Origin: an uncultured Candidatus Actinomarina sp.
GTDB lineage: Bacteria > Actinomycetota > Acidimicrobiia > Actinomarinales > Actinomarinaceae
Direction of reading: 5' to 3'
DNA: 64,000 nucleotides
NCBI GenBank assembly: GCA_902619825.1
Contig: CACNFT010000005.1
Span: 1-64,000 of the forward strand
Shown here: piece by piece, positions 16,899 to 26,182 of the stretch
How the letters are laid out: each line of letters begins with the position of its first letter
Numbering within the stretch: the stretch's first letter is position 1
The notes under the pieces: model-generated
The model's input: only the letters and a program-made list of their open reading frames with translations
What the model was told of the DNA's origin: nothing
Databases searched by the model: none
Position numbers and translations under genes: made by a program

Positions 16899-17589
16899 CA
16901 TAAATATCATTCCTATTAAAAATCTACCTGAATTTTCACCTAAGCATGATTTAGCTGATGAGTTAATAAAAGGATTTGAAAAAAACAATATTGCTCTAGA
17001 AGACAATGATGTAATTGTTGTCACCCAAAAGATCGTATCTAAAGCTGAGAATAGATTGATAGAAAACAATTTTGAAAATATTGAAGAATTAATTAAAAAA
17101 GAATCTTTAGAAATTTTAAGAAAAAGAGGCGATACGATAATCGCAAGAACAAAACATGGTTTTATCTGTGCAAATGCAGGTATAGATAAATCAAATATAA
17201 AAAAAGGTTCTGTTTTACTATTGCCTGAAGATCCAGATAAGACATCTAGGGACATAAAAAAGAAAATTGAATACAACACAAATAAAAAAGTCAGCGTAAT
17301 CATATCCGATACTTTTGGAAGAGCATGGAGAAAAGGGCAAACCAATGTTGCTATAGGTTCATCTGGAATTGAACCTTTGGAAAGCTATATTGGTGAAAAA
17401 GATGCTTTCGATAATGAGCTTTTTGCCACTGAAATTGCAATTATTGACGAACTAGCTGGTGCTGCTGAATTAGTTATGAAAAAAAGTGACAATATTCCTG
17501 TAGCAATCATAAGAGGTGTTGATTATAAATCCTCTGATTTGGGAGTTGGAGAATTAATAAGAAAAGAAGATGAAGATTTTTTTCTTTAA
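16891..17589 (+). CDS. cofE: F420-0:gamma-glutamyl ligase (CofE, short FbiB type)
   Basis: A 232-residue enzyme that adds gamma-linked glutamates to F420-0 with GTP. The N terminus IIPIKNLPEF, the DDVIVVTQKIVSKAENR block, FGRAWRKGQTNVAIG and AGAAELVMKK are characteristic. I start it at ATG 16891, which overlaps the end of cofD by 8 bases; a TTG two codons earlier is less likely. Many actinobacterial FbiB proteins carry an extra C-terminal nitroreductase-like domain that reduces the dehydro intermediate; that domain is absent here, so reduction must be done by another protein or is not needed. Confidence 0.92.
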   Translation: MNNINIIPIKNLPEFSPKHDLADELIKGFEKNNIALEDNDVIVVTQKIVSKAENRLIENNFENIEELIKKESLEILRKRGDTIIARTKHGFICANAGIDKSNIKKGSVLLLPEDPDKTSRDIKKKIEYNTNKKVSVIISDTFGRAWRKGQTNVAIGSSGIEPLESYIGEKDAFDNELFATEIAIIDELAGAAELVMKKSDNIPVAIIRGVDYKSSDLGVGELIRKEDEDFFL

Positions 17590-17596
17590 AAATTTT

Positions 17597-18532
17597 TTAT
17601 GAATTCTTAAACCAATCTACTAATTCTTCAATACCTTTATTTAAATCATATTCTGGTTCCCAATCCAAACTTATCTTCGCTTTGTTGTTATTTAAAACAC
17701 TCCTCAGCAATTCTCCGTCTCTTTGAGGTTTGTAATCAGGTTCCCCTTCCCATGAAGTTTTTGTCGCAATTAGTGATACTAAATCATTAACAGATGTTTC
17801 AACACCTGTGCCTATATTTAAAAATAAATCATTATCATCTTCAGATGATTTAATTAATGCACTCACAACATCTGCAACATATATGTAGTCTCTTGTTTGG
17901 TTTCCATCACCATAAATTATTGGTTTTTCATTATTTAGCATTTTTCCAGTAAATATCGACATTACTCCTGCTTCTCCGTGGGGGTCTTGACGTGGACCAT
18001 AAACATTTGATAAATTCAAAATTGAGTATGACATTTTTTCATTTTCTAACATTAATTTTATAAAGTCATTAAGCTTTTTTTTTGCTACACCATACGGAGA
18101 AGCTGGCTCACCTGCAAAGTCTTCTTCAGAAGTTGGAATTATATTAGGTTCACCAAATATTGTTCCTCCGGAAGAGCTAAAAACAAACTTCTTACAATCT
18201 GAACCTATTAATGTTTGTATTAATTTAATTGGCTGTAAAAGATTATGTTCAAAATCTAGCAATGGATCTTCTACAGAAATTACAACTGAAGATTGTGCTG
18301 CTAAATGAAAACAAATTTCAGGTTTAAATTTTTCAATTTCTTTTATAGATTCATTAGAACCAATGTCATCATAAATTATGTCTACGTTTTCTAATCTGTC
18401 TAAATTTGTTTTTTTTCCTGTCAATAAATTATCAATAACTAAAACTCTTACTTTGTTTTTCAATAATTCATCTACTAAATGTGAACCAATAAATCCGGCT
18501 CCACCTGTTACTAATGCTTTTTTATATTTCAT
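17597..18532 (-). CDS. NAD-dependent sugar-nucleotide epimerase/dehydratase
   Basis: A 311-residue extended short-chain dehydrogenase. The N terminus has ALVTGGAGFIGSHLVDELL (GxxGxxG), FHLAAQSSV, the catalytic SSSGG and the YGVAK (YxxxK) motif near residue 150; RDYIYVADVVSA and LNIGTG are typical of UDP-glucose 4-epimerase-like enzymes. The exact substrate is not determinable; a GDP- or UDP-hexose is likely given the adjacent nucleotidyltransferase, whose stop overlaps its start by 4 bases. It is convergent with cofE, 7 bases apart, with no clear terminator between. Confidence 0.83.
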   Translation of the reverse strand: MKYKKALVTGGAGFIGSHLVDELLKNKVRVLVIDNLLTGKKTNLDRLENVDIIYDDIGSNESIKEIEKFKPEICFHLAAQSSVVISVEDPLLDFEHNLLQPIKLIQTLIGSDCKKFVFSSSGGTIFGEPNIIPTSEEDFAGEPASPYGVAKKKLNDFIKLMLENEKMSYSILNLSNVYGPRQDPHGEAGVMSIFTGKMLNNEKPIIYGDGNQTRDYIYVADVVSALIKSSEDDNDLFLNIGTGVETSVNDLVSLIATKTSWEGEPDYKPQRDGELLRSVLNNNKAKISLDWEPEYDLNKGIEELVDWFKNS

Positions 18533-19392
18533 AATTTAAAAATTTCGTCATTTACAACTGCTCCATCTTCAATTATCGCCTCACTGCAGATTATTGAATT
18601 ATTAACTTGAACACTATTTCCAATGGAACTTGAACCTAATATAACGCTATTCTCTATCACTGTGTCTTTTCCGATGGTCGCTGATTCAGAAATCCAATTA
18701 GTTTGATTTTCTGTATGAGCATATATATATGACTCTCTTGTTCCTATATCTAACATATTTCCATTTACACTAAAACAATCCAATAAATTATTTTTCGCTA
18801 ATTCAGGAAATACATTTTTCTCAAAAGAACAGGGTACTTCCAAATTGTTTTTGATTTCTATGATATCTTTTTTGTGAAAACAATATACACCCAGGCTTAT
18901 ATTGTTTCCAAATTTCATGTCTTTTGGCTTCTCAATAAAGTTTATAATTTTTGTACCTTCCAACTCAAGTACGCCATATCTCGATGGATCTTCAACGGGG
19001 ATTGAACAGATAGTTGAATTTTTTGAATTATTTGCCATTTCCATGAAAGATTCAAAATTCATATCAATGAGTAAATCTCCATTCATACAAAAAAATTTAT
19101 CATCAAAATTGTCTATATTCTGAATTACATATCCACCCGTATCTAATTTTTCATGTTCAAAATGTAAGTTCACGTTATATTTAGAATTTTTTTTGTAATC
19201 TATCCAGTAGCTTTCATGCTTAATTGAACAAATTAAATTTATGTTATCTAAATTTGCTTCTTCCAAATTCTCAAGAATTAAATCTATTAATAGTCTTCCC
19301 TTTATCGTAAGTAATGCTTTAGGGATACCTTCTGATAGAGGTCTAAGCCTTGTAGCTTCTCCTCCTACTAAAAGATATATGTCTTTAATCAT
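18529..19392 (-). CDS. Sugar-phosphate nucleotidyltransferase (mannose-1-phosphate guanylyltransferase type)
   Basis: A 287-residue nucleotidyltransferase. The signature is LVGGEATRLRPLSEGIPKAL, with EA instead of the usual xG of GGxGTRLRP; FCMNGDLLID carries the metal Asp and FIEKP the sugar-binding part. From about residue 225 a short left-handed beta-helix of hexapeptide repeats follows (ATIGKDTVIENSVILGSSS). This arrangement is usual for GDP-mannose or dTDP/UDP-glucose pyrophosphorylases. It overlaps prpD by 8 bases upstream and the epimerase by 4 downstream, so it makes the activated sugar and the epimerase may process it. Confidence 0.82.
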   Translation of the reverse strand: MIKDIYLLVGGEATRLRPLSEGIPKALLTIKGRLLIDLILENLEEANLDNINLICSIKHESYWIDYKKNSKYNVNLHFEHEKLDTGGYVIQNIDNFDDKFFCMNGDLLIDMNFESFMEMANNSKNSTICSIPVEDPSRYGVLELEGTKIINFIEKPKDMKFGNNISLGVYCFHKKDIIEIKNNLEVPCSFEKNVFPELAKNNLLDCFSVNGNMLDIGTRESYIYAHTENQTNWISESATIGKDTVIENSVILGSSSIGNSVQVNNSIICSEAIIEDGAVVNDEIFKL

Positions 19393-20764
19393 TGTCCAAT
19401 AAATTTAAAAGTTCTTTAAAGCCAGATTCTATATCGATTTGTAATATGTTTTCCCATAAATTTTCAGCTTTTTTATCTGAAAAGTAATTTTTAACATTAT
19501 GAACAAATTTATCTTTCAATAAGGGTATTGCCTCATCTCTTCTATCTGGATGACCTATGGGAGTTTCTATTTTTACTTTATCAGAAAATGAGCCATCGTT
19601 ATATTTAAAGTAAATCTCATTTGAAATATGGCGTTTAGCAATGTCATAATAATTTTTTGTAAAGTCTTTATTTTCATGAACTTTTATCTTTTTTCTCAAA
19701 GAATTTATTTTGTTTAAACCATGAAAATTATCACTATAAGTTTCCGAGGTTAAATCTTTAAAAATTAGGGCGGCAGATACCATATATTCAAGAGAGTGAT
19801 CTCTATCTGAAGAATTATTAAGTTCTTTTTTATTACTAATAATTCTCAATGCTGGCTCATGTGTTTCAATAACTATTTCCTGAATATCATTCTCTTTTTC
19901 ATGAAATAAATCAGATAATTGAAAAGAAGCCTCAACTGCAGATTGTCCATGAAACTCTGCTGGATACAAGACCTTATACAAAATGTTTTGAATTACCCAA
20001 TCACCTAGTTCTTTACCAAACGATAAAATATCGTCATCCAAAAAAACTTTGTTAAATCCCCATATCTGATCATCTTGTATATTTTCATAAATATTATCAG
20101 GAAACTGACTTATTTCAGCAATCTCGATACCTCTGGATGAAGCATCTCCTGCAGCCCAGCTTTTTCTTTTACCGACATTTGGTGCCTGTCTGTAAGATCT
20201 TAAATTAACACCATCTTGTAAAATATTATTTACTGTTCTTGATATTGATTCTTCATTTTGATTTGATAACAGGGATGAAAATACTACACCTGATGCTAGC
20301 TTGACATAAAATACATGATCATAACCTTTTTTGTTTAAGGAAGTACCTAGTGCTAAGCATCCTTGTATTTCATACATTTGGATTATCGATTGAAAAAATT
20401 GTGATAGATTTTTATTTTTGTGGTTTAAAAAGTAACCAAATGCTGTTCCAATATTATCAGATGGATGTGCCCACTCTTTTGCCAAAAAGGTATCGTTATA
20501 ATCAAACCATCTCGTCAATATTGATAAATACCTCGCAATCTCTTTGGAAGATTGCATATCCTTAATAATCAAAATAGGATTTGTGTTTGAACCATGCTTA
20601 CCTCTTGTTGCAAATCTCATCGGATCTTCATAAGTTGAAGCATTATAAATACAACCCAAAGTGTCTAAAAGCGACAATTTTGCAGCAAGTAAATTTTCGT
20701 CGGAAAATTTAATGCTCTTCGAAAGATAATTCGAGATAATTTTATCAATATTTTGTTGAACCAA
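19385..20764 (-). CDS. prpD: MmgE/PrpD family protein, probable 2-methylcitrate dehydratase
   Basis: A 459-residue MmgE/PrpD-fold lyase. LSLLDTLGC near the N terminus, WAHPSDNIG, NLRSYRQAPNVGKRKSWAAG and LYPAEFHGQSAVEA are PrpD landmarks. The enzyme dehydrates 2-methylcitrate to 2-methylaconitate in propionate breakdown. It lies 3 bases after a citrate/2-methylcitrate synthase gene, which supports the methylcitrate cycle; the lyase prpB is not in the window. Its end overlaps the nucleotidyltransferase gene by 8 bases, so an unrelated glycan function is cotranscribed with it. Confidence 0.85.
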   Translation of the reverse strand: MVQQNIDKIISNYLSKSIKFSDENLLAAKLSLLDTLGCIYNASTYEDPMRFATRGKHGSNTNPILIIKDMQSSKEIARYLSILTRWFDYNDTFLAKEWAHPSDNIGTAFGYFLNHKNKNLSQFFQSIIQMYEIQGCLALGTSLNKKGYDHVFYVKLASGVVFSSLLSNQNEESISRTVNNILQDGVNLRSYRQAPNVGKRKSWAAGDASSRGIEIAEISQFPDNIYENIQDDQIWGFNKVFLDDDILSFGKELGDWVIQNILYKVLYPAEFHGQSAVEASFQLSDLFHEKENDIQEIVIETHEPALRIISNKKELNNSSDRDHSLEYMVSAALIFKDLTSETYSDNFHGLNKINSLRKKIKVHENKDFTKNYYDIAKRHISNEIYFKYNDGSFSDKVKIETPIGHPDRRDEAIPLLKDKFVHNVKNYFSDKKAENLWENILQIDIESGFKELLNLLDND

Positions 20765-20767
20765 AAA

Positions 20768-21817
20768 TTAGTCTCTTTCTTCAACTCCGATATATTTTGC
20801 AGCAGGTCTAATCAATGTGTCGTCCGCTCTTTGTTCAAAATAGTGAGCTGCCCAGCCAACTGATCTACCAGCAACAAAAATTGGAGTGAATAAATTTACA
20901 TCAAAATCTAGCTCAGAAAGTAAAAGGCCACCGTAAAAATCAACATTTGGAAATAATTTTTTTTCTTTATCCATTATTTCATCAATTTTCTTTGCAATTT
21001 CAAATCTTAATTTTGCTTCATCATCAGATATAAGTTTTTCAACCCAGTTTTTTACAATTGGACTTCTAGGATCTTGAATTTTGTAAACACCATGACCAAA
21101 TCCCATAATTTTTTTCTTTTCTTCAAGCATTTTCATGACACCTGAAGTTGCGTCATCTACATCTTTAAATGAATTAATTAATTCAACTGCTCGCTCATTT
21201 GCTCCACCGTGCAGCTCGCCTTTTAGTGTTCCAATTCCAGAGACAATTGCACTGGTTAAGTCAGACCTTGTAGAACCTGTAACTCTTGTAGCAAAAGTTG
21301 AGGCATTAAATCCATGTTCAGCATAAAGAATTAAGATGTCATCAAGCGCTTGTAGCTGATCATCAGATGCATTATTACTTAACATAGAGCTGGCAACTGT
21401 ATACTCATCGTTTAATTCGCTTGTATCATTCTCGTTATAACTTGCTATTACATAAGCTACAGCCGCAGAAATTTGAGTAGTTAATTCTAAATCAGATTTT
21501 TTCTCTGACTCTCCAATGTAAGAAACTATTGTTCTAATTACATCCATTGGGTGAAGTCTTGATTTAACTTGCTTGAAAAGATTATTAACGTCTGTATCTT
21601 TGTCTAGTTCTGTGTAATATTGCTTGAAAAAAGTTGTGAATTCAGAACCATCCAGATCGTCACTTATTATTAGCGATGCAACATCTTCGTACGTTTGCGT
21701 TTCTGTAAGTTTAATTGCGTCATATCCCCGGTATCTTAAGGATGTACCTTCCATTCCAACAGTAGAAATTTTAGTTTCTCCAGCAATTACCCCTCTTAAA
21801 CCTGGTGAATATTCCAT
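20768..21817 (-). CDS. prpC: Citrate synthase / 2-methylcitrate synthase
   Basis: A 349-residue citrate-synthase-fold enzyme of the short type. It begins SPGLRGVIAGETKIS, as in Gram-positive CitZ/PrpC enzymes. The catalytic triad is intact: His203 in GELHGGANERA, His242 in GFGHGVYK and Asp293 in FPNVDFYGG. Because prpD follows at once, 2-methylcitrate synthase (propionyl-CoA plus oxaloacetate) is likely, but sequence alone does not separate it from the TCA-cycle enzyme and in a reduced genome it may do both. The gene is divergent from the PBP gene; TAGAAT 9 bases before the ATG is a possible -10. Confidence 0.85.
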   Translation of the reverse strand: MEYSPGLRGVIAGETKISTVGMEGTSLRYRGYDAIKLTETQTYEDVASLIISDDLDGSEFTTFFKQYYTELDKDTDVNNLFKQVKSRLHPMDVIRTIVSYIGESEKKSDLELTTQISAAVAYVIASYNENDTSELNDEYTVASSMLSNNASDDQLQALDDILILYAEHGFNASTFATRVTGSTRSDLTSAIVSGIGTLKGELHGGANERAVELINSFKDVDDATSGVMKMLEEKKKIMGFGHGVYKIQDPRSPIVKNWVEKLISDDEAKLRFEIAKKIDEIMDKEKKLFPNVDFYGGLLLSELDFDVNLFTPIFVAGRSVGWAAHYFEQRADDTLIRPAAKYIGVEERD

Positions 21818-21881
21818 AGTTAATTAATTCTACATATAAATTAATAAATTCGACTACCGCAAAGTTGAATTTTATGAATAC

Positions 21882-21887
21882 TAAAAT
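21882..21887 (+). promoter_or_regulatory. -10 element (TAAAAT) six bases before the PBP start
   Basis: TAAAAT is followed by six bases and the ATG at 21894, with no Shine-Dalgarno between. This spacing would place the transcription start at or next to the start codon, giving a leaderless mRNA. The same geometry is seen before five other genes of the window. Confidence 0.45.
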
Positions 21888-21893
21888 CTTGTC

Positions 21894-24845
21894 ATGGCAC
21901 AAATTCATGAACTTGAATCAAAATCAAGATTTGGGACAAAATATATAGTTGGAATAATCTTAGTTATTTCAACACTTCTAATTGCAGGCTGGATTGGTTT
22001 TTTTGTTTTTTTACCAATCAAATCAGGAATGAATACTGTCTATGAGTTAGAAGAAAGATTTTTACCAAGAGCAGAAGGAATGGTCTTAGATTTTGTATCT
22101 CTTTCAGAGCCATCGATAATAATCACTAGTGATGATGTACTTTTAGATGAGCTTCATGATGGTCTAAATCGTGACCCAATTAAATTGTCTGACGTACCAC
22201 CATTTGTAATAAACACTTTATTGGCCGCTGAGGATAGTAATTATTATCAGCATGAAGGTGTTGATTTTATTGCAATTTTGAGTGCTGTTCTTGATAACTT
22301 GAGAGGAGTAACAAGGGGCGGATCAACAATAACTTCTCAAGTTGCAAAACAGTCATTCGTTGGAGATGAAATTTCAATTAGAAGAAAAGTAGCTGAAGCT
22401 GTTGTTGCAGCAGAGCTTGAGAGAAGGTATACAAAAGATCAGATTTTAGAATATTACATTAATTCAATTTATTGGGGATCAGGTGCTTACGGATTGCAAT
22501 CAGCAGCATTAGAGTATTTTAATAAAGATGTATCGGAACTTACATTAGACCAAGCTGCAACATTAGTTGTTATTATTCGAAGTCCAGCGTATTACAATCC
22601 AAGGAAATATCCAGAAAGAGTACTTGAAAGAAGAAATGATGTATTAGATATTATGCTTAAAGAGGGTTTTATTGTTGACATTCAACATAGGTCAGCAAAA
22701 CTTGCCCCTTTAATAATCTCTGAGTCAAAAATATTAGAAAATAATGCAGAACATGTTTCAGCTGAGGTAAAAAGACAATTGCTAAATGATCCACAGTTCG
22801 CATTTTTAGGAAATTCAAAAGAAGAAAGAAAGAAAAAATTATTTGGGTGCCCATCAGATGACACAAGTTGTACAGGTGGGGGTGGATTAAAAATTTATAT
22901 TACAGTCAATCTTAAATTGCAAGAACATGCAAATAATATATTAAATAAATGGGTTCCATCATCAATGGATGAAGAAGATGAAGATGAAAATGAACCAAAA
23001 CCTACAGGTGTTATAACTTTATTAAATAATTACACAGGTGCAATTGAAGTAATGGCTTCAGGAATTCCTTTCGAGGAAGAACAATACAATTTAGCAACTC
23101 AAGGAAAGAGGAATCCAGGTTCTGCATTTAAGCCGATAACTCTTCTTGCAGCATTAGAAACAGGATCACAATTATATAGTTATAGGGATTCTAGATCACC
23201 AACAGAAATCGACTGTGGATATCCATGTGCTCCTGATGGAGTTGGAACAAATTGGGTTGTAAGAAATTATGGAACATCCATAACAGCTGACAGATACATA
23301 AATAAAATTGCTGCTCAAGACCGTGCGATTGAACTTCAATGCATTGGAACCCATGTAGATGAAATTAAAAATAAAGACTTTATAGAGCAATTTCCTTTAG
23401 CTGAAGGGCTTGATGATATTGAAGAAGAGAGTGATAAATTATTAGAGATAGGGAAGGCACTAAACCAGTATGATGAAGAAGGTCTTCCAATAATTTATAG
23501 TGATAATGAAAATATTGAAAAAGAAGAGAATCAAACCGTAGTTTTAGATGAATTGCTTATTGATGAGCAAAGTAACTTAATACAAATTGATCTTGAAGCT
23601 GAGAAGCAATATATTTTCAAACCATGTCAGGACAAATCGGAATACAATAGATCTATAAAACTACTTGATACATCTGGAATGATATCACTTGAAGAAGCTA
23701 CTAGAAGATCAATTAATACAGTTTTTGCTCAGTTGGCATCAGAAATTGGAGGGGAAAAACTCGCCAGTACGGCAAAAAGAATTGGTATTGATTCAGAACT
23801 TGAACCAGTAATTTCTTTAACCCTCGGTGCTGGAGCTGTTACTCCCATTGAATTAGCATCTGCATATTCTTCCTTTGCTACAAATGGAAAATTAGCACCA
23901 CCATATTTGATAGAAAAAATTGAAGACTCAAATGGACAACTACTTTATAAACATATTGTCTCCACTAGAACAAGTATTCCAGATCCAGCAGCAGCAGCTG
24001 CAGTCAGAAAAACACTTGAGGTTGCAGCTCAAATTGGAACAGGTACAAGGGCAGTTTTAGACGATAGACCAATCGCTGGTAAAACAGGTACCCACCAAGG
24101 ATTTAGAGAAGCATGGTTCATAGGATTCATTCCTCAATATACTTCCTCAGTTTGGATTGGTTTTGCTGAGGAACAATTACCACTTACTGATGTAGAGATT
24201 AATGGTGAGCTCATTAAAAATGTTTCAGGAGGTAGAGTTCCCGCACCAATTTGGAAAGAATTTATGCAAGAAGTCGTTAAGGGTTTACCTGTTCAACAGT
24301 GGCCAGAAGATCCTATTGATATTGATAGATATTATGAAATTCCTAAAATAGAAATTCCAGAATTAGTTGGATTAAACGTTCTTGATGCAGAAGAAATTGC
24401 TTTCTCTGGTTATATACTTCCAACAATAAATCTCGTTGACTCAGAAGAAGCACCTGGATTAGTCTTGAAACAAAATGTTAAAAATTGTAATCGTGAAGAA
24501 GAATCCAATGATTCAGATGAAAATGATAATAACTCTGAAGAAGATGACTGTATTGGAGTTGAAATGCCGGAGGGTACAGAAGTCATTCTTGAAGTATCAG
24601 GTAAAAAATTTACTGGAAATCTTCCGAATCTACCACCTTGTGAATACACAATCGATGAGGCAGAAAGTTTAGTTAAGGAATTTATGAGAGAGACAAATGT
24701 AATACTTTTCCTAAAAAATATATTTGAAGAAACCGACTTAGTAAATTGTGAAGGAAAAGTCATTGGAACTAATGTTGCTCAAGGAGGTATCGTATCTACT
24801 GGGGAGACACTTTCATTTATTATTGGAAGTAAAAACGAAGACTAA
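21894..24845 (+). CDS. Class A penicillin-binding protein (transglycosylase/transpeptidase) with C-terminal PASTA domains
   Basis: A 983-residue bifunctional peptidoglycan synthase. A membrane anchor (about 19-42) precedes the GT51 domain (AAEDSNYYQHEGVD; GGSTITSQVAKQ; RKVAEAVVAAELERRYTKDQILEYY). The transpeptidase has SAFK with Ser410, SIN at about 606 and KTGT at about 730. The SxxK-SxN distance is about 196 residues instead of roughly 60, due to an acidic, Cys-containing insertion between residues 450 and 590. After the transpeptidase come PASTA-like repeats (IPELVGLNVLDAEEIA and a second around 900-980) with an acidic linker. The gene ends 4 bases inside the convergent pepA gene. Confidence 0.92.
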   Translation: MAQIHELESKSRFGTKYIVGIILVISTLLIAGWIGFFVFLPIKSGMNTVYELEERFLPRAEGMVLDFVSLSEPSIIITSDDVLLDELHDGLNRDPIKLSDVPPFVINTLLAAEDSNYYQHEGVDFIAILSAVLDNLRGVTRGGSTITSQVAKQSFVGDEISIRRKVAEAVVAAELERRYTKDQILEYYINSIYWGSGAYGLQSAALEYFNKDVSELTLDQAATLVVIIRSPAYYNPRKYPERVLERRNDVLDIMLKEGFIVDIQHRSAKLAPLIISESKILENNAEHVSAEVKRQLLNDPQFAFLGNSKEERKKKLFGCPSDDTSCTGGGGLKIYITVNLKLQEHANNILNKWVPSSMDEEDEDENEPKPTGVITLLNNYTGAIEVMASGIPFEEEQYNLATQGKRNPGSAFKPITLLAALETGSQLYSYRDSRSPTEIDCGYPCAPDGVGTNWVVRNYGTSITADRYINKIAAQDRAIELQCIGTHVDEIKNKDFIEQFPLAEGLDDIEEESDKLLEIGKALNQYDEEGLPIIYSDNENIEKEENQTVVLDELLIDEQSNLIQIDLEAEKQYIFKPCQDKSEYNRSIKLLDTSGMISLEEATRRSINTVFAQLASEIGGEKLASTAKRIGIDSELEPVISLTLGAGAVTPIELASAYSSFATNGKLAPPYLIEKIEDSNGQLLYKHIVSTRTSIPDPAAAAAVRKTLEVAAQIGTGTRAVLDDRPIAGKTGTHQGFREAWFIGFIPQYTSSVWIGFAEEQLPLTDVEINGELIKNVSGGRVPAPIWKEFMQEVVKGLPVQQWPEDPIDIDRYYEIPKIEIPELVGLNVLDAEEIAFSGYILPTINLVDSEEAPGLVLKQNVKNCNREEESNDSDENDNNSEEDDCIGVEMPEGTEVILEVSGKKFTGNLPNLPPCEYTIDEAESLVKEFMRETNVILFLKNIFEETDLVNCEGKVIGTNVAQGGIVSTGETLSFIIGSKNED

Positions 24846-26182
24846 TCTAAATTTTTAAAAAATTCATAAAGTGATAAAACTCCAAATCCAGTTGCACCCT
24901 TTCTGTTATCTGAGCGTGCTGGACCCGCTATGTCCAAATGTATCCAGTCATTTTCACCAATAAACTCTTTTAAAAGAAGTGCGGCAGTTATTGCTCCACC
25001 GAATCTCCCACCAGTATTTTTCATATCAGCTAAATCTGAATCAATTAGATTTCTGTATCCATCAAATAGTGGAAGAGGGTGAAAATTTTCATTTGTACTT
25101 TTAGCAGATTCAATGAATTTTTTTTCTAAATCACTGTTGTTTGAGAATATGGCACCAATATCTAGGCCTAACGCTACGTAAGAAGCTCCTGTTAATGTAG
25201 CGATATCGCAAATTAAATCTGGATTAGTCTCAGCAGCAAATGCCAAAGCATCAGACATAATTAATCTTCCTTCTGCATCAGTATTCATAACTTCAATTGT
25301 TTTACCATTTCTAGTTTTAAGTACATCACCGGGTCTTATCGCGGACCCACTAACCATATTTTCTACGATCGGAGTGTAAACTGTTAAACCTATGTCCTGA
25401 TTTGTTCTTGCAATAATATTGATTACACCCCAGGCACTAGCTGCTCCTGACATATCGGTTTTCATTGTTTCCATACCAGCAGGACTCTTTAATGAGTATC
25501 CCCCCGTATCAAAAAGCACGCCTTTACCAATCAAAGATACTTGATATTTTGCTTTTGAATTGTATTTGCCAACTAAAAAATATGGAGGCCTATCCGAACC
25601 TTTCCCAACACCCAAAACGCCACCAAAATCATTTTTTTCAAGCCACTTTTGATCATAAGCTTCAACTTCTATTCCTGATGAGTCAACTAATTCATTTACC
25701 TTATTTATAAATTCCTCTGGTGACTTATCTAAGGCAGGTGTATTTATTAAATCTCTTACCCAAAATACTGAATTCTTTTTTATTTCATTTTCTGAGGAAT
25801 CTAGATCTTGAAATATAATATTGTTTACAGAAGAATGATCTTCAGATTTATAGTTATTGAATTTATATTGAGCATATAAAATTCCATCAATAATTAAATT
25901 TGTATCTTCCACAATGTTCAAAAAATTAATTTCTGCATCAGAATTAATTTTTGAACCAATTAATGTCCCCAGATCATAAAAATTAATATCTTCTTTATTT
26001 TCACCAAGGCCAACGATAAATGTTAAATTCTGACTTTTTGAATATGATGGTGGAACTGAAAGTATCTGATTCTTTTTGCCTTCAAAAGAATGTGTTTCAC
26101 AATATTCTTGAAACAAATCATTATCGAAGTATTCATCATGACCGTTCATTTCATTATTCAGAAATAATATATCAATTTTCAT
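24842..26182 (-). CDS. pepA: Leucyl aminopeptidase (M17)
   Basis: A 446-residue cytosolic aminopeptidase. The metal and catalytic motifs of family M17 are clear: LIGKGVLFDTGGYSLK, MKTDMSGAA, the signature NTDAEGRL and the ITAALLLKEFI block near the end. The N-terminal domain is divergent, as is normal. It releases N-terminal residues in peptide turnover, using two metal ions. It overlaps the adenosyltransferase gene by 4 bases (ATGA) upstream and is convergent with the PBP gene with a 4-base overlap. Confidence 0.93.
   Translation of the reverse strand: MKIDILFLNNEMNGHDEYFDNDLFQEYCETHSFEGKKNQILSVPPSYSKSQNLTFIVGLGENKEDINFYDLGTLIGSKINSDAEINFLNIVEDTNLIIDGILYAQYKFNNYKSEDHSSVNNIIFQDLDSSENEIKKNSVFWVRDLINTPALDKSPEEFINKVNELVDSSGIEVEAYDQKWLEKNDFGGVLGVGKGSDRPPYFLVGKYNSKAKYQVSLIGKGVLFDTGGYSLKSPAGMETMKTDMSGAASAWGVINIIARTNQDIGLTVYTPIVENMVSGSAIRPGDVLKTRNGKTIEVMNTDAEGRLIMSDALAFAAETNPDLICDIATLTGASYVALGLDIGAIFSNNSDLEKKFIESAKSTNENFHPLPLFDGYRNLIDSDLADMKNTGGRFGGAITAALLLKEFIGENDWIHLDIAGPARSDNRKGATGFGVLSLYEFFKNLD

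Noticed and set aside
16869-17345. 158-codon minus-strand open frame opposite cofE
   Set aside because: A hydrophobic, Phe/Ser-rich translation typical of antisense to AT-rich coding DNA; cofE motifs on the plus strand are intact.
24410-24763. 117-codon minus-strand open frame opposite the PBP C terminus
   Set aside because: Shadow of the acidic PASTA linker; no motif and no start signal.
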